DNA from: Candidatus Margulisiibacteriota bacterium
GTDB taxonomy: Bacteria; Margulisbacteria; WOR-1; JAKLHX01; JBAZKV01
Assembly: GCA_041650635.1 (NCBI GenBank)
Contig: JBAZKV010000017.1
Coordinates: 1 to 37,179, forward strand
DNA: 37,179 nt
Reading direction: 5' to 3'
Of this stretch, positions 14,303-23,128 are shown in pieces. The notes beneath the pieces are model-generated. The model saw only the letters and a list, made by a program, of their open reading frames with translations. It did not search any database and was not told where the DNA came from. Made by a program: the position numbers and the translations under genes. How positions within the stretch are numbered: the first letter of the stretch is position 1; each line of letters begins with the position of its first letter.

Positions 14303-15456
14303 TTTTTTTTGCCTTTCAGTGCTTCAAGATAGATCGCTTCTATCTGATCGCCGATAGTCTTCCAATTGTATTTTGTTTCAACCAGCTGACGGCCTCTTAC
14401 CCCCATGCTCCTTGCCAGTTCAGGGTCTTTAAGCAGTTTGATGATAGCCGCCGACAGCCCCTCGATATCCCTGGGCTCCACCAGCAGGCCGCTCTTTCCG
14501 ACCTCCATCACATTGTTGACGCCGGGTATGTTGGATGCGATAACGGGAGTGCTGCACGACATGGCCTCCAGCTGAACTATCCCGAAAGCCTCAAGCCTGT
14601 TTATTGATGGGAAGACATACATGGCAGCGGTTGAATAAAGCTGAACCATCTCATCAAGGTTCACTTTGCCGCGGAACTCTATATGAGACCTTACCCCGAC
14701 TTTGTCTATAAATTCCTCTATATGCGGTTTTTCTTCCCCGTCGCCGCAAAGGACGAACTTGGCGTCCGGCACCTCTTTGAGGACAAGAGGGATAGCCCTG
14801 ACAAGGTAGTCTATGCCTTTGTTGGAAGCGAACCTTCCCAGGAACAGGACTTTTTTCCTGTCGCGGGAAGCTTCTGAAAGGCCCTGCTTCTTAGCTGAAG
14901 CGTCGAACAGTTCATAATGTATCCCTATTGGGACAGCCTTATGCGGAAGGGTTTTCATGACCGGAGATGTGGAAGCATAGCTTTCGGTAGTGTTGATTAT
15001 CACATCCACCTTTGGCAGCACCCACCTCGCGTACATGTTGGTCAGCTCCTCGACCGATTTGATCAGCCATTTGGGCATTTTTCTTCCCAGAAAGTTCTCG
15101 GATATTGTGGTGTCGCAGTGATAGGTAACGATGTGCGGGACCCTGAGCCTGTTGCGTATCGCCCTTGTAAAACCGAACGCGGGGCAGTGGGAATGGACCA
15201 GGTCAAATCCCTTGAGCATCGAAAGATTGAACTTGAAAGAGACCGGAAGATAGATGAAGTTCATTGCATCAAGACGGATAACGCTCAGGCCTTCCATGTT
15301 CTCTCTTGAAGGAGCGCCCGCTTCTTTGGGGACATTGTTGGTGATGACGGTCACTTCGTGGCCTCTGGATACCAGTTCAAGCGAAAGGTCCTTCACATAT
15401 TTTTCGGTCCCTCCGAAATGAGGGAAAAAGAAAGGAACGCACATGGCTATCTTCAT
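14299..15456 (-). CDS. GT4-family glycosyltransferase
   Basis: Retaining nucleotide-sugar glycosyltransferase, two Rossmann domains. The 385-aa product has FPHFGGTEKYVKDL (near 10-23), the acceptor-side LVHSHCPAFGFTRA, the donor-side VLFLGRFASNKGIDYLVRA, LCGDGEEKPHIEEFI, and the E-x7-E motif with RLEAFGIVQLEAMSCSTPVIAS. This is the group that includes PimA- and PimB-like enzymes and many polysaccharide enzymes. Substrates cannot be assigned. It overlaps galE by 4 bp (GTGA) and follows the TPR gene by 15 bp. Confidence 0.9.
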   Translation of the reverse strand: MKIAMCVPFFFPHFGGTEKYVKDLSLELVSRGHEVTVITNNVPKEAGAPSRENMEGLSVIRLDAMNFIYLPVSFKFNLSMLKGFDLVHSHCPAFGFTRAIRNRLRVPHIVTYHCDTTISENFLGRKMPKWLIKSVEELTNMYARWVLPKVDVIINTTESYASTSPVMKTLPHKAVPIGIHYELFDASAKKQGLSEASRDRKKVLFLGRFASNKGIDYLVRAIPLVLKEVPDAKFVLCGDGEEKPHIEEFIDKVGVRSHIEFRGKVNLDEMVQLYSTAAMYVFPSINRLEAFGIVQLEAMSCSTPVIASNIPGVNNVMEVGKSGLLVEPRDIEGLSAAIIKLLKDPELARSMGVRGRQLVETKYNWKTIGDQIEAIYLEALKGKKK

Positions 15457-15471
15457 TTTCCTGCCTCCTTT

Positions 15472-17856
15472 TTATACCGTCCAGTATTGCAGCCTTCTTG
15501 ACGCCGTCTCGAACAGCGGATCGAACCTGCCGATCTTTTTATAGTAGGTAAGCGCCTCCTTTATCTTATTTCTCTTCATTTCCAGGTCCCCAAGGTTAAG
15601 GTTGGCGGGACCAAAATCCTTATCGTTCTTAAGGGCTGCTTTGAACTCTTTTTCGGCCGAAGACAGGTCGCCCTTTAGCAGATAGCAGACCCCAAGGTTG
15701 TTCCTGTAGGCCGGACTGCCGCCATCCTGGCTGGAAACCTCAAAAAGGCGGGGCAGTGCGCTGTCAAGTTCTTTAGACATGATGTTTATGGCCGCCAGAT
15801 TGTTGAGTGCCGGGTACAGCCCCGCATCCAGCTGGCTTGCAAGAAGGAATTCCTCTTCGGCGGCTTTAAGATGCCCCTTAAGCAGGCGGTCAAAGCCTTT
15901 GTTGTTCTGGTCCTGTCCAAAAGACATGGAGGTAAGGTCCTCATCATCTAAAAGCCTTGACCTTCTAAGGTCCCTTGCCCAGAGAGCGATCGGTTTTTCC
16001 AGGTCGTCGAGAGCAAAAACCAGCGCCGCGGCTTTGTTCCTGACCGAAGCCGGGTTTGCCTGCCCCAGAAGTTCCGCCCTCCTGGACAAGTCACCCAAAC
16101 CTATGTCGCATGCAAGCACAGCCTCGTAGCATGCAAGAGCCCTGTGGACATCCCCCATGGCCTCATAACAGCTGCCCAGAAGCGCTCTTGCCTCATTAAC
16201 GGATGCCTCGCTGTCCGGCGCTTTTGCCTCCAGGGATTTTTCGAACTGGACCTTTGCCATCTCAAAGCTGCCCTGCTCCTTGAAAGCCTGCCCCATCAGT
16301 TTGTGTGCCAGGTGCGCCCTGGTGGTGTCCTTAAGGGAATTCTGCAGATGCCGAATCGCCGCCTCAAAATTGCGTTTTTTGAGCAGAACTTTTGCCAGGT
16401 CTATGTTGAGAGCCACTCTCCAGGAATCCTGCTCAACTTTTGCCTTTACAGAGGAGACCTCGAGGTCCGTTTCTTTTTCGCTGGAGGCCCGGTATTTTTC
16501 CTGTATAGACCTGTCGTAAGGCGCCAGTTTCAGCGCCGACCTAAAGGAGTCCCCTGCCCTGTTATAGATATTCAATTTGTGGTAGGCCTGTCCCAGTATC
16601 AGGTAGGCGTCCGCAAGCGGTTTTCCCTTCTGCAGGTATTCTTCCGCCATGGCAATAGCCTTGCGGCATTCTCCGCCCGAAAGGAATGACTGCGAAAGCA
16701 CCAGAAGGGCCTTCGTCATTTTGGGGTCCTGCTTTAGCAGTTCCCTGCACTTTTTTTCTATTTCGTCGGTCTCGGCCGGATCAAGCCTTGCAACAGCCGC
16801 ATATTCTTCAAGGGCTTTCTCCGTCTGTTCTTTGAACATGTAGATCTCGGCAAGGCTTCTGTGGGAGATGGCCTGGTCCGGATAGGCCTTAACGATGGCA
16901 AGGTGTCCATCCATACAAGTATCGGCAAGCGCGGGATCGGCCTTGAATAACCGGTTATAAAGCTCGGCGGCCTCGCTGAAAGAGCCTTTGCCGACAAGGC
17001 ACTTTGCCAGCTGCAGCGTTATGCTGCGGTTTTCCGGATAGGATGGAAGGAACTTTTTGAGCAGGCCTATCGAGGCCTCGTTGCACGAAGGGTCTGCCTC
17101 AAGCGCCAAAGAGATCTGCCTGGCTCCTTCTTCCGGTTTAAGGCTCCTGAAATACACTTCTGCAAGCTTCAGTCTTACACCTGGATCGCCCGGCCACTTT
17201 TCAACTATTGCCTCCAGTTTTTCACAGGCCTCCGTTACCGTTTCCGGGTCTTCTCCTGCCATCTTAAGTATAAGCGCGGCCGCCTTTCCGGGAGCCTTGA
17301 TCCTTGCGTAGAGCTCCGTCAGGGTCCTTGCAGCCTGCACGCTGCCCGGCTTGTTCTCCATAAGCTGCTCATACAGGGATATCGCCTCTGTGTGTCTTTC
17401 CCGTTCTATATAAGCGGAGGCCAGGGCTTCAAGGAGCGAATCCTCGCCTTTGCCTGCCTTCATGGCCTTTTCAAGCAGTTCTATGGCGCCGTCTATCCTG
17501 CCCAGTTTTAGATAGATCTTTCCCAGCAGGTTATAGATGACGGCAGCTTCGGGGGCGATCTCAACAAGCTCTTCAAGCTCAATGACCGCGTCCTCAAGCT
17601 CTCCGACCGACAGGTAGTACTCCACCAGCCCCAGCCTTATGTCTATGTTCTCAAGGTCCTTCTGGATGGCAAGTTCAAAAGCGTTGACCGCATCAGAGAA
17701 CAGCCTGGGGGAAAAAGAGGAAGCCAGCTTGAACTCTTTTGCTGCATCCTTATAGCTGCCTTTGCCAAGATAATAGGCGCCCAGGTCCCTGTGGGCCAAA
17801 GGGTCCCTTGGGTCCCTCTTCAGAGCTTTTTTAATGGCTTCCGCCTGTTGTTCCAT
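15472..17856 (-). CDS. Large tetratricopeptide-repeat protein, 794 aa
   Basis: Built almost wholly of TPR helical pairs, about 20 by eye. The repeats start near residue 5 (AIKKALKRDPRDPLAHRDLGAYYLGKG) and run to the end (AYRNNLGVCYLLKGDLSSAEKEFKAALKNDKDF). The hallmark Gly/Ala/Pro spacing recurs about every 34 residues, with one less regular stretch near 570-640. No signal peptide or membrane span is seen, so it is likely cytoplasmic or peripheral. It starts 1 bp after the LptF/G permease stop and precedes the glycosyltransferases, which suggests a scaffold for envelope assembly, by inference from context only. Specific partners are unknown. Confidence 0.85.
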   Translation of the reverse strand: MEQQAEAIKKALKRDPRDPLAHRDLGAYYLGKGSYKDAAKEFKLASSFSPRLFSDAVNAFELAIQKDLENIDIRLGLVEYYLSVGELEDAVIELEELVEIAPEAAVIYNLLGKIYLKLGRIDGAIELLEKAMKAGKGEDSLLEALASAYIERERHTEAISLYEQLMENKPGSVQAARTLTELYARIKAPGKAAALILKMAGEDPETVTEACEKLEAIVEKWPGDPGVRLKLAEVYFRSLKPEEGARQISLALEADPSCNEASIGLLKKFLPSYPENRSITLQLAKCLVGKGSFSEAAELYNRLFKADPALADTCMDGHLAIVKAYPDQAISHRSLAEIYMFKEQTEKALEEYAAVARLDPAETDEIEKKCRELLKQDPKMTKALLVLSQSFLSGGECRKAIAMAEEYLQKGKPLADAYLILGQAYHKLNIYNRAGDSFRSALKLAPYDRSIQEKYRASSEKETDLEVSSVKAKVEQDSWRVALNIDLAKVLLKKRNFEAAIRHLQNSLKDTTRAHLAHKLMGQAFKEQGSFEMAKVQFEKSLEAKAPDSEASVNEARALLGSCYEAMGDVHRALACYEAVLACDIGLGDLSRRAELLGQANPASVRNKAAALVFALDDLEKPIALWARDLRRSRLLDDEDLTSMSFGQDQNNKGFDRLLKGHLKAAEEEFLLASQLDAGLYPALNNLAAINIMSKELDSALPRLFEVSSQDGGSPAYRNNLGVCYLLKGDLSSAEKEFKAALKNDKDFGPANLNLGDLEMKRNKIKEALTYYKKIGRFDPLFETASRRLQYWTV

Positions 17857-17857
17857 T

Positions 17858-18940
17858 CTATTTAGAAATACCCTCTTTTATTATAAGGAAAGATCCGAGA
17901 ATTGCAACAGTCGCGCTCGGTATCCAGGCAGCAAGCAGCGGGGCAAGCATCCCGCCCCTGCCCATGGAGCGGAACACCGAGGCAAAAACATAGAAGCTGA
18001 AAACAATGACCACCGAAAGCACAAACCCCCATGCCCTCCCCCCGCGCGGCGATGGCAGGCTTAAAGGGATCCCTATCAGCGCAAACACCAGGGTTGCCGC
18101 CGGTACTGAGAATTTCATATGGAACTCCGTAAGCAGCTGGCTGGTGTTGACACCGCTTTTTTTAAGGAAAGATATCATGGCTCCCAGTTCGGAACTGTTC
18201 ATCTCCTGAGGGGTCTTGGGCTGGGAAAAGTTCATCACATTTTCTGCAACAAGTATCCGCATCTTTTCAAAACCGGCCTCATATTTAAGCGCGCCGCTGT
18301 CGTCATAATTGTGTATCACTCCCTCATACAGGATCCAGTCGGCGTCCTTCCAGGAGGCGGATTTTGCAGTTATCACTCTGGGATATTTTCCTGAGGACAC
18401 TTCATAGATCATCAGCCCTTCCATTTTTGACTGGGAGGGGAAGATCCTGTTTATGTAATAGAACCGGTTGAAGTTGTCCTTGAAAAAGACCCTCTCTTTT
18501 ATGTCCGGGGGAGGCTGTTTAAAGATGATCTGCCTTATGATCTTTTCTGACACCTTGTTGGACAGAGGCACCAGCGTTTCGTTGGTAAAGAACGCCAGTC
18601 CGCTGACCGCCAGGGACACGAGGAGCACCGGAGCGCAGATGCGGAAAAAATTGATCCCCGAGGTCCTTAGGGCTGTCAATTCGTTGTCCCTGGAGAGCCG
18701 TCCGAACACTATCGCGGTGGCAAAAAGAAAGGACACAGGATAGGTCAGCACCATTATGGAAGGCAGTTTATAGATCAGCAAGCGAAGCACCGCCAAGAAC
18801 GGCACTCCGTTGTTGATTATAAGGTCCGTAAAGGTGAACAGCAGGTCAATGGTCATTATCAGCACAAAACCAGCTATCCCCGCCAAAAAAGGAAGAAAAA
18901 GTTCGCTGATAAGATAGCGGTCAAGTATCTTTATTGCCAC
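17858..18940 (-). CDS. LptF/LptG (YjgP/YjgQ) family permease
   Basis: Inner-membrane half of an ABC exporter that, in known cases, extracts lipopolysaccharide and passes it to the periplasmic bridge. The 360-aa product has the family layout: three N-terminal spans (LPFLAGIAGFVLIMTIDLLFTF in part, LPSIMVLTYPVSFLFATAIVFG, and one near 100-118), the coupling-helix region RLSRDNELTALRTSGI, a periplasmic jellyroll (about 140-265) and three C-terminal spans. Only one such gene is here, so it may form a homodimer or pair with one elsewhere. LptB, LptC and LptA are not in the window. Its start overlaps the rpsU stop by 10 bp. Confidence 0.9.
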   Translation of the reverse strand: MAIKILDRYLISELFLPFLAGIAGFVLIMTIDLLFTFTDLIINNGVPFLAVLRLLIYKLPSIMVLTYPVSFLFATAIVFGRLSRDNELTALRTSGINFFRICAPVLLVSLAVSGLAFFTNETLVPLSNKVSEKIIRQIIFKQPPPDIKERVFFKDNFNRFYYINRIFPSQSKMEGLMIYEVSSGKYPRVITAKSASWKDADWILYEGVIHNYDDSGALKYEAGFEKMRILVAENVMNFSQPKTPQEMNSSELGAMISFLKKSGVNTSQLLTEFHMKFSVPAATLVFALIGIPLSLPSPRGGRAWGFVLSVVIVFSFYVFASVFRSMGRGGMLAPLLAAWIPSATVAILGSFLIIKEGISK

Positions 18941-19131
18941 TCTTGTTCTCTCAGACGCCTTTTTTCCCTTTTGACCGCCTGCGCCAGCTGTCTTCTCTTT
19001 CTCTGCGAAGGCTTTTCATAGAACTCTCTCCTCTTCATCTCTTCTATAATGCCTTCTCTTTTTATCTTGCTCTTGAACTTTCTGAGCGCCTTGTCTATGG
19101 GTTCTTCTTTTCTTACCTCAACTCTGACCAA
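18931..19131 (-). CDS. rpsU: 30S ribosomal protein S21
   Basis: Small basic protein of the 30S platform near the anti-Shine-Dalgarno end of 16S rRNA. The product is about 66 aa: VRVEVRKEEPIDKALRKFKSKI, then EGIIEEMKRREFYEKPSQRKRR and an Arg/Lys-rich tail, all typical of S21. I use the TTG at 19131 because GAGGTGAG lies 4-5 nt upstream and the result matches the family N-terminus. A GTG at 19140 is in frame but falls within the ribosome-binding site. A TGATATAAG box (19156-19148) may be an extended -10 just ahead. It overlaps the LptF/G permease start. Confidence 0.93.
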   Translation of the reverse strand: MVRVEVRKEEPIDKALRKFKSKIKREGIIEEMKRREFYEKPSQRKRRQLAQAVKREKRRLREQEWQ

Positions 19132-19185
19132 AATACTCACCTCATTTCTTATATCACTTTTCTATTCGCTGTAATGCGGACACCT

Positions 19186-19524
19186 TCAACCCGGGGGCCA
19201 GTTCATGTGCCTGCCCCCCAAAAGATGAAAATGCAAATGGGGCACGGCCTGCCCTCCGTCTGCACCGGAATTGACAATTACCCTGTAGCCGGCCTTGTCA
19301 AGGCCTTTTTCCTTTACCAGATGACGGATGGCTTTATGAAGCGCTTCAAGCAATACAGCATCAGTGGCATCCTCAAGTTTTTCAATATGCTTTCTTGGAA
19401 CTGCCAGTATGTGCACGGGAGCCTTTGGATCGATATCGTTAAAACACACCACCCTGTCATCGCTGTAAACGACCCCAGGGGCCTTATCGTCCGAGGCGAT
19501 CCTGCAGAAGATGCAGCCGCTCAA
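19186..19524 (-). CDS. HIT-family (HINT-like) nucleotide hydrolase
   Basis: Histidine-triad protein of the HINT branch, which cleaves AMP-lysine or nucleoside phosphoramidates. The 112-aa product has CIFCRIASDDKAPGVVYSDD near the N-terminus, PKAPVHILAVPRKHI, and the triad HLHFHLLGG (His96, 98, 100). The two N-terminal Cys plus further His may bind zinc, as in some members. Length and motif order are typical. It overlaps the ricT stop by 4 bp (ATGA). The physiological substrate is not predictable. Confidence 0.94.
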   Translation of the reverse strand: MSGCIFCRIASDDKAPGVVYSDDRVVCFNDIDPKAPVHILAVPRKHIEKLEDATDAVLLEALHKAIRHLVKEKGLDKAGYRVIVNSGADGGQAVPHLHFHLLGGRHMNWPPG

Positions 19525-20192
19525 CTTTTTTCCCCTCCCGAGCCTTTGGGCTCATACTCATATTGTAGACAACAAAGCAGCTTTCCGCAAATCCCCGAAG
19601 TCTTGGTCTGGCTTATCTGTATCCCCTGCTCCTTTACCATTTTTACCGTCACTCTGGGAAAATCCTCCAGGAAGGTGCTGCAGCAGAACGCCCTTCCGCA
19701 CGGTCCCACACCCGAGAACAGGCGGGTCTCGTCGCGGGAGCTTATCTGGCGCAGTTCCACCTTTGTTGCAAGTGATCCCGACAGTTCTCTGGAGATCTCT
19801 TTAAGGTTGACGGTCTTTTTCTGGTCGGTTATCTTGTAATAAAGTATCAGACGGCTCATGTCGAACAGGTACTCCAGCTGCAGCACTTTTACCGGGGCTT
19901 CGTATTCGCGCATTTTGGAGCAGACCGTGCAGTACGCCTCTCTTTCTTTGGAAATGAGCTCTCTTTCCTTTTCGATGTCTTTGTCGGAAGCGTACCTGAT
20001 GACCTTGCGCAGCTTTATGTCGGAACCGGGATGCCTGTCGTGCTCGTCCTTGACCGACACTATCCAGCCGAACTCCGTGCCGCGGTCGGTCTCGACTACC
20101 ACCGCATGCCCCACCTTGAGCTCGTCATCTTTGTAGCCCTTAAGCGGCGTTATATTGTTGAACTTCCTGAATTTTATGCCCAGCAGTTTCAT
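19521..20192 (-). CDS. ricT: PSP1-domain protein RicT (YaaT)
   Basis: RicT with RicA and RicF forms the Y-complex that helps RNase Y process mRNAs in Bacillus, and it carries iron-sulfur ligands. The 223-aa product shows the PSP1 domain (HAVVVETDRGTEFGWIVSV near 29-47, then YYKITDQKKTVNLKEISREL) and the C-terminal Cys clusters PCGRAFCCS (Cys165, 170, 171) and ICGKLLCCLQYE (Cys202, 207, 208). It overlaps both neighbours by 4 bp (holB before, HIT after). The holB-yaaT order is the same in Bacillus. RicA and RicF are not visible here. Confidence 0.93.
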   Translation of the reverse strand: MKLLGIKFRKFNNITPLKGYKDDELKVGHAVVVETDRGTEFGWIVSVKDEHDRHPGSDIKLRKVIRYASDKDIEKERELISKEREAYCTVCSKMREYEAPVKVLQLEYLFDMSRLILYYKITDQKKTVNLKEISRELSGSLATKVELRQISSRDETRLFSGVGPCGRAFCCSTFLEDFPRVTVKMVKEQGIQISQTKTSGICGKLLCCLQYEYEPKGSGGEKS

Positions 20193-20935
20193 AATGCCCC
20201 GCCCAGCCGCAGCGCCATGTGGTCAAGCGCTATCCTCTTGTTGGCCTTTCTTTTTATGTCCCTTGCAGTATCAAGCACTATCCTTGAGTCCGAGAACCTT
20301 TTTAAGCCAAAGAGGTGTTTGGCAACAGCATAAAGCTTTGGCATGAGAGTTTCCTTGTCCGCTGCCAGCTCCTTAGAGAACGACAAAAATGACGACAGCT
20401 GCCCTGACGGCAGTTTGACCTTCCAAGGAGCTTCTTCTTCCTCCGGATTAGTGAAGAGTATCTTCTGGCACCTTGAGACCACGGTCTTGGGCAGATGGTC
20501 CTCTCTTGCGCTGGTTAAAATGAACAATACTTTTTTGGGGGGCTCTTCAAGTGTTTTAAGAAGGCAGTTAAAAGCCTCCTTGGTCAGCCTTTCGCTTTCG
20601 TTCATCAGCACTACAAAATACGCTCCCTCGGAAGGCCCGTATTTTATGAGTTCCTGAAGCTCCCAGATCTGTTCTATTCCTACCGTCTGCCTGTCTTCTC
20701 TTGGCTCAACCTCCAGAACATCCGGATGAATGCCTTTTTTTATCTTGGAGCAGGAACTGCATTTTCCGCAAAGCGTGTGGCAGTTAAGAAGGGAGGAGTA
20801 ATCAACGGCTATTTGCCTCATTTCGGCCAAATTCTGCCCGCAGAAAAGGAACGCGCTAGGTATCCTTTTGTTCTCAAAAGAGCCAAAAAGCATCCTTTTT
20901 GCTCTTTGCTCCCCTTTTACCCGGGTAAATTCCAT
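20189..20935 (-). CDS. holB: DNA polymerase III delta' subunit
   Basis: Clamp-loader subunit that helps load the sliding clamp during replication. The 248-aa product is on the short side of the family (often 300-330). It has a RuvB-like AAA core with a four-Cys zinc module (Cys52, 56, 59, 62 in CHTLCGKCSSC), VGIEQIWELQELIKYGP, YFVVLMNESERLTKEAFNCLLKTLEEPP (near 110-135), and the SRC motif TVVSRCQKILF. The N-terminus lacks a full Walker A (FLFCGQNLAEM), as is usual for delta'. It precedes ricT with a 4-bp overlap, an order shared with Bacillus. The delta subunit (holA) lies at 35-36 kb. Confidence 0.9.
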   Translation of the reverse strand: MEFTRVKGEQRAKRMLFGSFENKRIPSAFLFCGQNLAEMRQIAVDYSSLLNCHTLCGKCSSCSKIKKGIHPDVLEVEPREDRQTVGIEQIWELQELIKYGPSEGAYFVVLMNESERLTKEAFNCLLKTLEEPPKKVLFILTSAREDHLPKTVVSRCQKILFTNPEEEEAPWKVKLPSGQLSSFLSFSKELAADKETLMPKLYAVAKHLFGLKRFSDSRIVLDTARDIKRKANKRIALDHMALRLGGAL

Positions 20936-20956
20936 GATGTTCTGATTTTATCATAT

Positions 20957-21841
20957 TTATCTGCCGCCCGAAGCCCTGTACACATCGTAGACATCCGACA
21001 CTTTTCTTACGGCATCCATTACCTGCTTCAGCTGCGATGAGCTTTTAACATCTACAACAAGCGTGATTATGGCGCTGCTGCCCTTTTTAGTCTTGACATC
21101 CGCGGAGCTGATGTTGGTCCTGGTCTCGGAGATCTGGGCCAGGATGTCCTTTAGGACCCCTACCCTGTCAAAGGCCTCCACTTCTATGCTGACCGGATAA
21201 AGGGTGCCGGAGCTCTCGTCCCACTGCACCTCCACGCATTTTCCCTCCTTCTTTTCATGGGCGGCAAGGCTCTTGCAGTCCGCCTTGTGGATGGACACTC
21301 CCTTGCCTTTTGTGACAAATCCCACCACCTCGTCGCCCGGCAGAGGATAACAGCACTTGGAAAACCGGGTAAGTATGTTCTTTGCGCCCATCACCCTGAT
21401 ACCGGAGGACGGACTTATCTTTTTGGGAGGCTGGGACAGCATGGGTTTGAGAACTTCTTCTTCGGTCTGGGGCAGCGGTTTTTTCTTTTCCAGGTTCTGC
21501 CTGATCTTTTTTGCGGTCGCAAAAGCGCTCATCTCCCCCCAACCTATAAGGGCAAAGAGGTCCTGCCCGTTTGTTATATTCTGTGCGTTGAACAGGAATC
21601 TTAGGTTTTCTTCCGAAACCGCCTCCGGATCATCAACTCCAAGGGCATTAAGCTCCTCCAGGAGCAGAAGTCTTCCTCTTTCAATGTTGTCCTCTCTCTT
21701 TTGTTTCTTGAGCCAGTTCTTTATCTTGGCCCTTGCCCCTGAGGTTTTTACAAAATCAAGCCAGTCAAACCTCGGGTTCTCCTTGCTGCCGGTCAGGATA
21801 TCTATGATATCCCCGTTCTTGAGCTTGTAATCAAGAGGCAC
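20957..21841 (-). CDS. relA: RelA/SpoT C-terminal half (TGS rest, CC and ACT domains)
   Basis: C-terminal regulatory part of a long RSH protein, separated from its catalytic half by a frameshift. The 294-aa frame resumes mid-TGS with VPLDYKLKNGDIIDILTG. It continues with the helical region and the Cys-containing domain (FSKCCYPLPGDEVVGFVTKGKGVSIH, near 187) and ends in an ACT domain (VEAFDRVGVLKDILAQISETRTNISS, then DVKSSSQLKQVMDAVRKV). The first codon here is GTG, which shares its G with the TAG of the upstream frame (TAGTG), so reinitiation is conceivable, but the ribosome site is poor. Reading one base differently near 21848-21856 would fuse both frames into one normal protein of about 722 aa. 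Confidence 0.85.
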   Translation of the reverse strand: MPLDYKLKNGDIIDILTGSKENPRFDWLDFVKTSGARAKIKNWLKKQKREDNIERGRLLLLEELNALGVDDPEAVSEENLRFLFNAQNITNGQDLFALIGWGEMSAFATAKKIRQNLEKKKPLPQTEEEVLKPMLSQPPKKISPSSGIRVMGAKNILTRFSKCCYPLPGDEVVGFVTKGKGVSIHKADCKSLAAHEKKEGKCVEVQWDESSGTLYPVSIEVEAFDRVGVLKDILAQISETRTNISSADVKTKKGSSAIITLVVDVKSSSQLKQVMDAVRKVSDVYDVYRASGGR

Positions 21842-23124
21842 TATCTTGCCTTTGCCTTGGCTCCCTGGCAGCGGTGCCCCACCTGAGTGTGAACATGATA
21901 CGCAAAATCAACTGGAGTGGAATCCACCGGAAATGAGAACACATCCCCTTTGGGGGTATAAACAAAAACCTCGTCGATGAACAGGTCGATCTTGAGGCTT
22001 TCCATGAAGTCTTTTGCATCCTTGACATCTTTCTGGTAATCGAGCATCTGGCGCAGCCAGGCCAGTTTTGAGTCGAAGGCCTTGTCGGTGCCCTTTTCCT
22101 TGTATCTCCAGTGGGCTGCTATGCCGTATTCGGCGGCCTTGTGCATTTCGTGCGTCCTTATCTGCACTTCGACCGGTTTGCCGCTGCTTCCGATAACCGT
22201 TGTGTGCAGGGTCCTGTAGCCGTTGGGCTTGGGCATGGCGATAAAATCCCTGAACCGGCCCGGGATCGGTTTCCAGATGGAGTGTATGACCCCCAGCACA
22301 GCGTAACAGTCTTTGACCGAGTCCACCAGGACCCTTATGGCTATCAGGTCATAGATGTCGTCAAATTCCACGTTCTTTTGAACAAGTTTTTGGTAGATGC
22401 TGTAAAAATGCTTTGTCCTTCCGGATATCGAGGAATTTATCGCGACTTTATCCAGGGCTTCCTTTACCTGAAAGATAAAGTCCTTCATAAAGTCCTCGCG
22501 CTCCTGCTTTTTCTGCGCGACCAGTCCTTTTATCTGGTCAAACTTGTCCTTTTCGAGGTAGTAAAAAGCCAGGTCCTCCAGCTCCCACTTTAGGCTCCAG
22601 ACCCCCAGCCTGTGGCAGAGCGGAGCATAGATCTCCCTGGTCTCCAGCGAGATCTCTTTTTGTTTTTCGACAGGCAGGTATTTCAGGGTCCTCATGTTAT
22701 GAAGCCTGTCGGCCAGTTTTATCACGATAACCCTTATGTCCTCTCCCATGGCCAGGAACATCTTCCTGTAGTTCTCGGCCTGATGCTCCTCCTTGGAGCC
22801 AAAGGAGATCTTCCCGAGTTTGGTGACCCCGGCCACGAGCCTTGCCACATTATGGCCAAAAAGGTCGGACACCTGTTTTTCGGTTATACCGCCGTCCTCG
22901 ATCGAATCGTGGAGCAGGCTGGCGCACACAGAAGAGGAATCCTGCTCAAGTTCGGTAAGGATCTCGGCCACGGCCATCGGATGTGTTATAAAGGGTTCGC
23001 CGGAAAGGCGTTTTTGTTCCCGATGGGTCTTTTCGGCAAATTCATAGGCGGTCCTGATAAGGTCGATCTCGGCGTTGGGCTCGTAGGCCTTTATTTTTGC
23101 TATCAGTTCTTCTATGGAAAGCAT
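21841..23124 (-). CDS. relA: RelA/SpoT N-terminal half (hydrolase and synthetase domains)
   Basis: Makes and breaks (p)ppGpp, the stringent-response alarmone. The 427-aa frame holds the HD hydrolase domain (ITHPMAVAEIL with His48, LLHDSIEDGG with His72-Asp73, then RLHNMRTLKYLP). The synthetase domain has GRTKHFYSIYQK, DDIYDLIAIRVLV, GRFRDFIAMPKPNGYRTLHTTV and VEVQIRTHEMHKAAEYGIAAHW. Both activities look intact. The TGS domain starts (FVYTPKGDVFSFPVDSTPVDFAYHVHTQVGHRCQGAK) and then stops after KAR at a TAG. The missing part continues in the next frame. It may be a sequencing error, a real mutation giving a truncated enzyme, or recoding. It lies downstream of the aldolase gene. Confidence 0.88.
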   Translation of the reverse strand: MLSIEELIAKIKAYEPNAEIDLIRTAYEFAEKTHREQKRLSGEPFITHPMAVAEILTELEQDSSSVCASLLHDSIEDGGITEKQVSDLFGHNVARLVAGVTKLGKISFGSKEEHQAENYRKMFLAMGEDIRVIVIKLADRLHNMRTLKYLPVEKQKEISLETREIYAPLCHRLGVWSLKWELEDLAFYYLEKDKFDQIKGLVAQKKQEREDFMKDFIFQVKEALDKVAINSSISGRTKHFYSIYQKLVQKNVEFDDIYDLIAIRVLVDSVKDCYAVLGVIHSIWKPIPGRFRDFIAMPKPNGYRTLHTTVIGSSGKPVEVQIRTHEMHKAAEYGIAAHWRYKEKGTDKAFDSKLAWLRQMLDYQKDVKDAKDFMESLKIDLFIDEVFVYTPKGDVFSFPVDSTPVDFAYHVHTQVGHRCQGAKAKAR

Positions 23125-23128
23125 TTAT

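Noticed and set aside
15141..15160. CCCTGAGCCTG string in the GT4 gene, similar to the 3017-3058 repeat
   Set aside because: The pairing arm is missing, and the match is short and lies in ordinary coding sequence.
21841..21858. Programmed frameshifting as the main explanation for split relA
   Set aside because: There is no canonical X-XXY-YYZ slippery heptamer and no obvious downstream stem. A deletion or sequence error is simpler, though recoding is not excluded.
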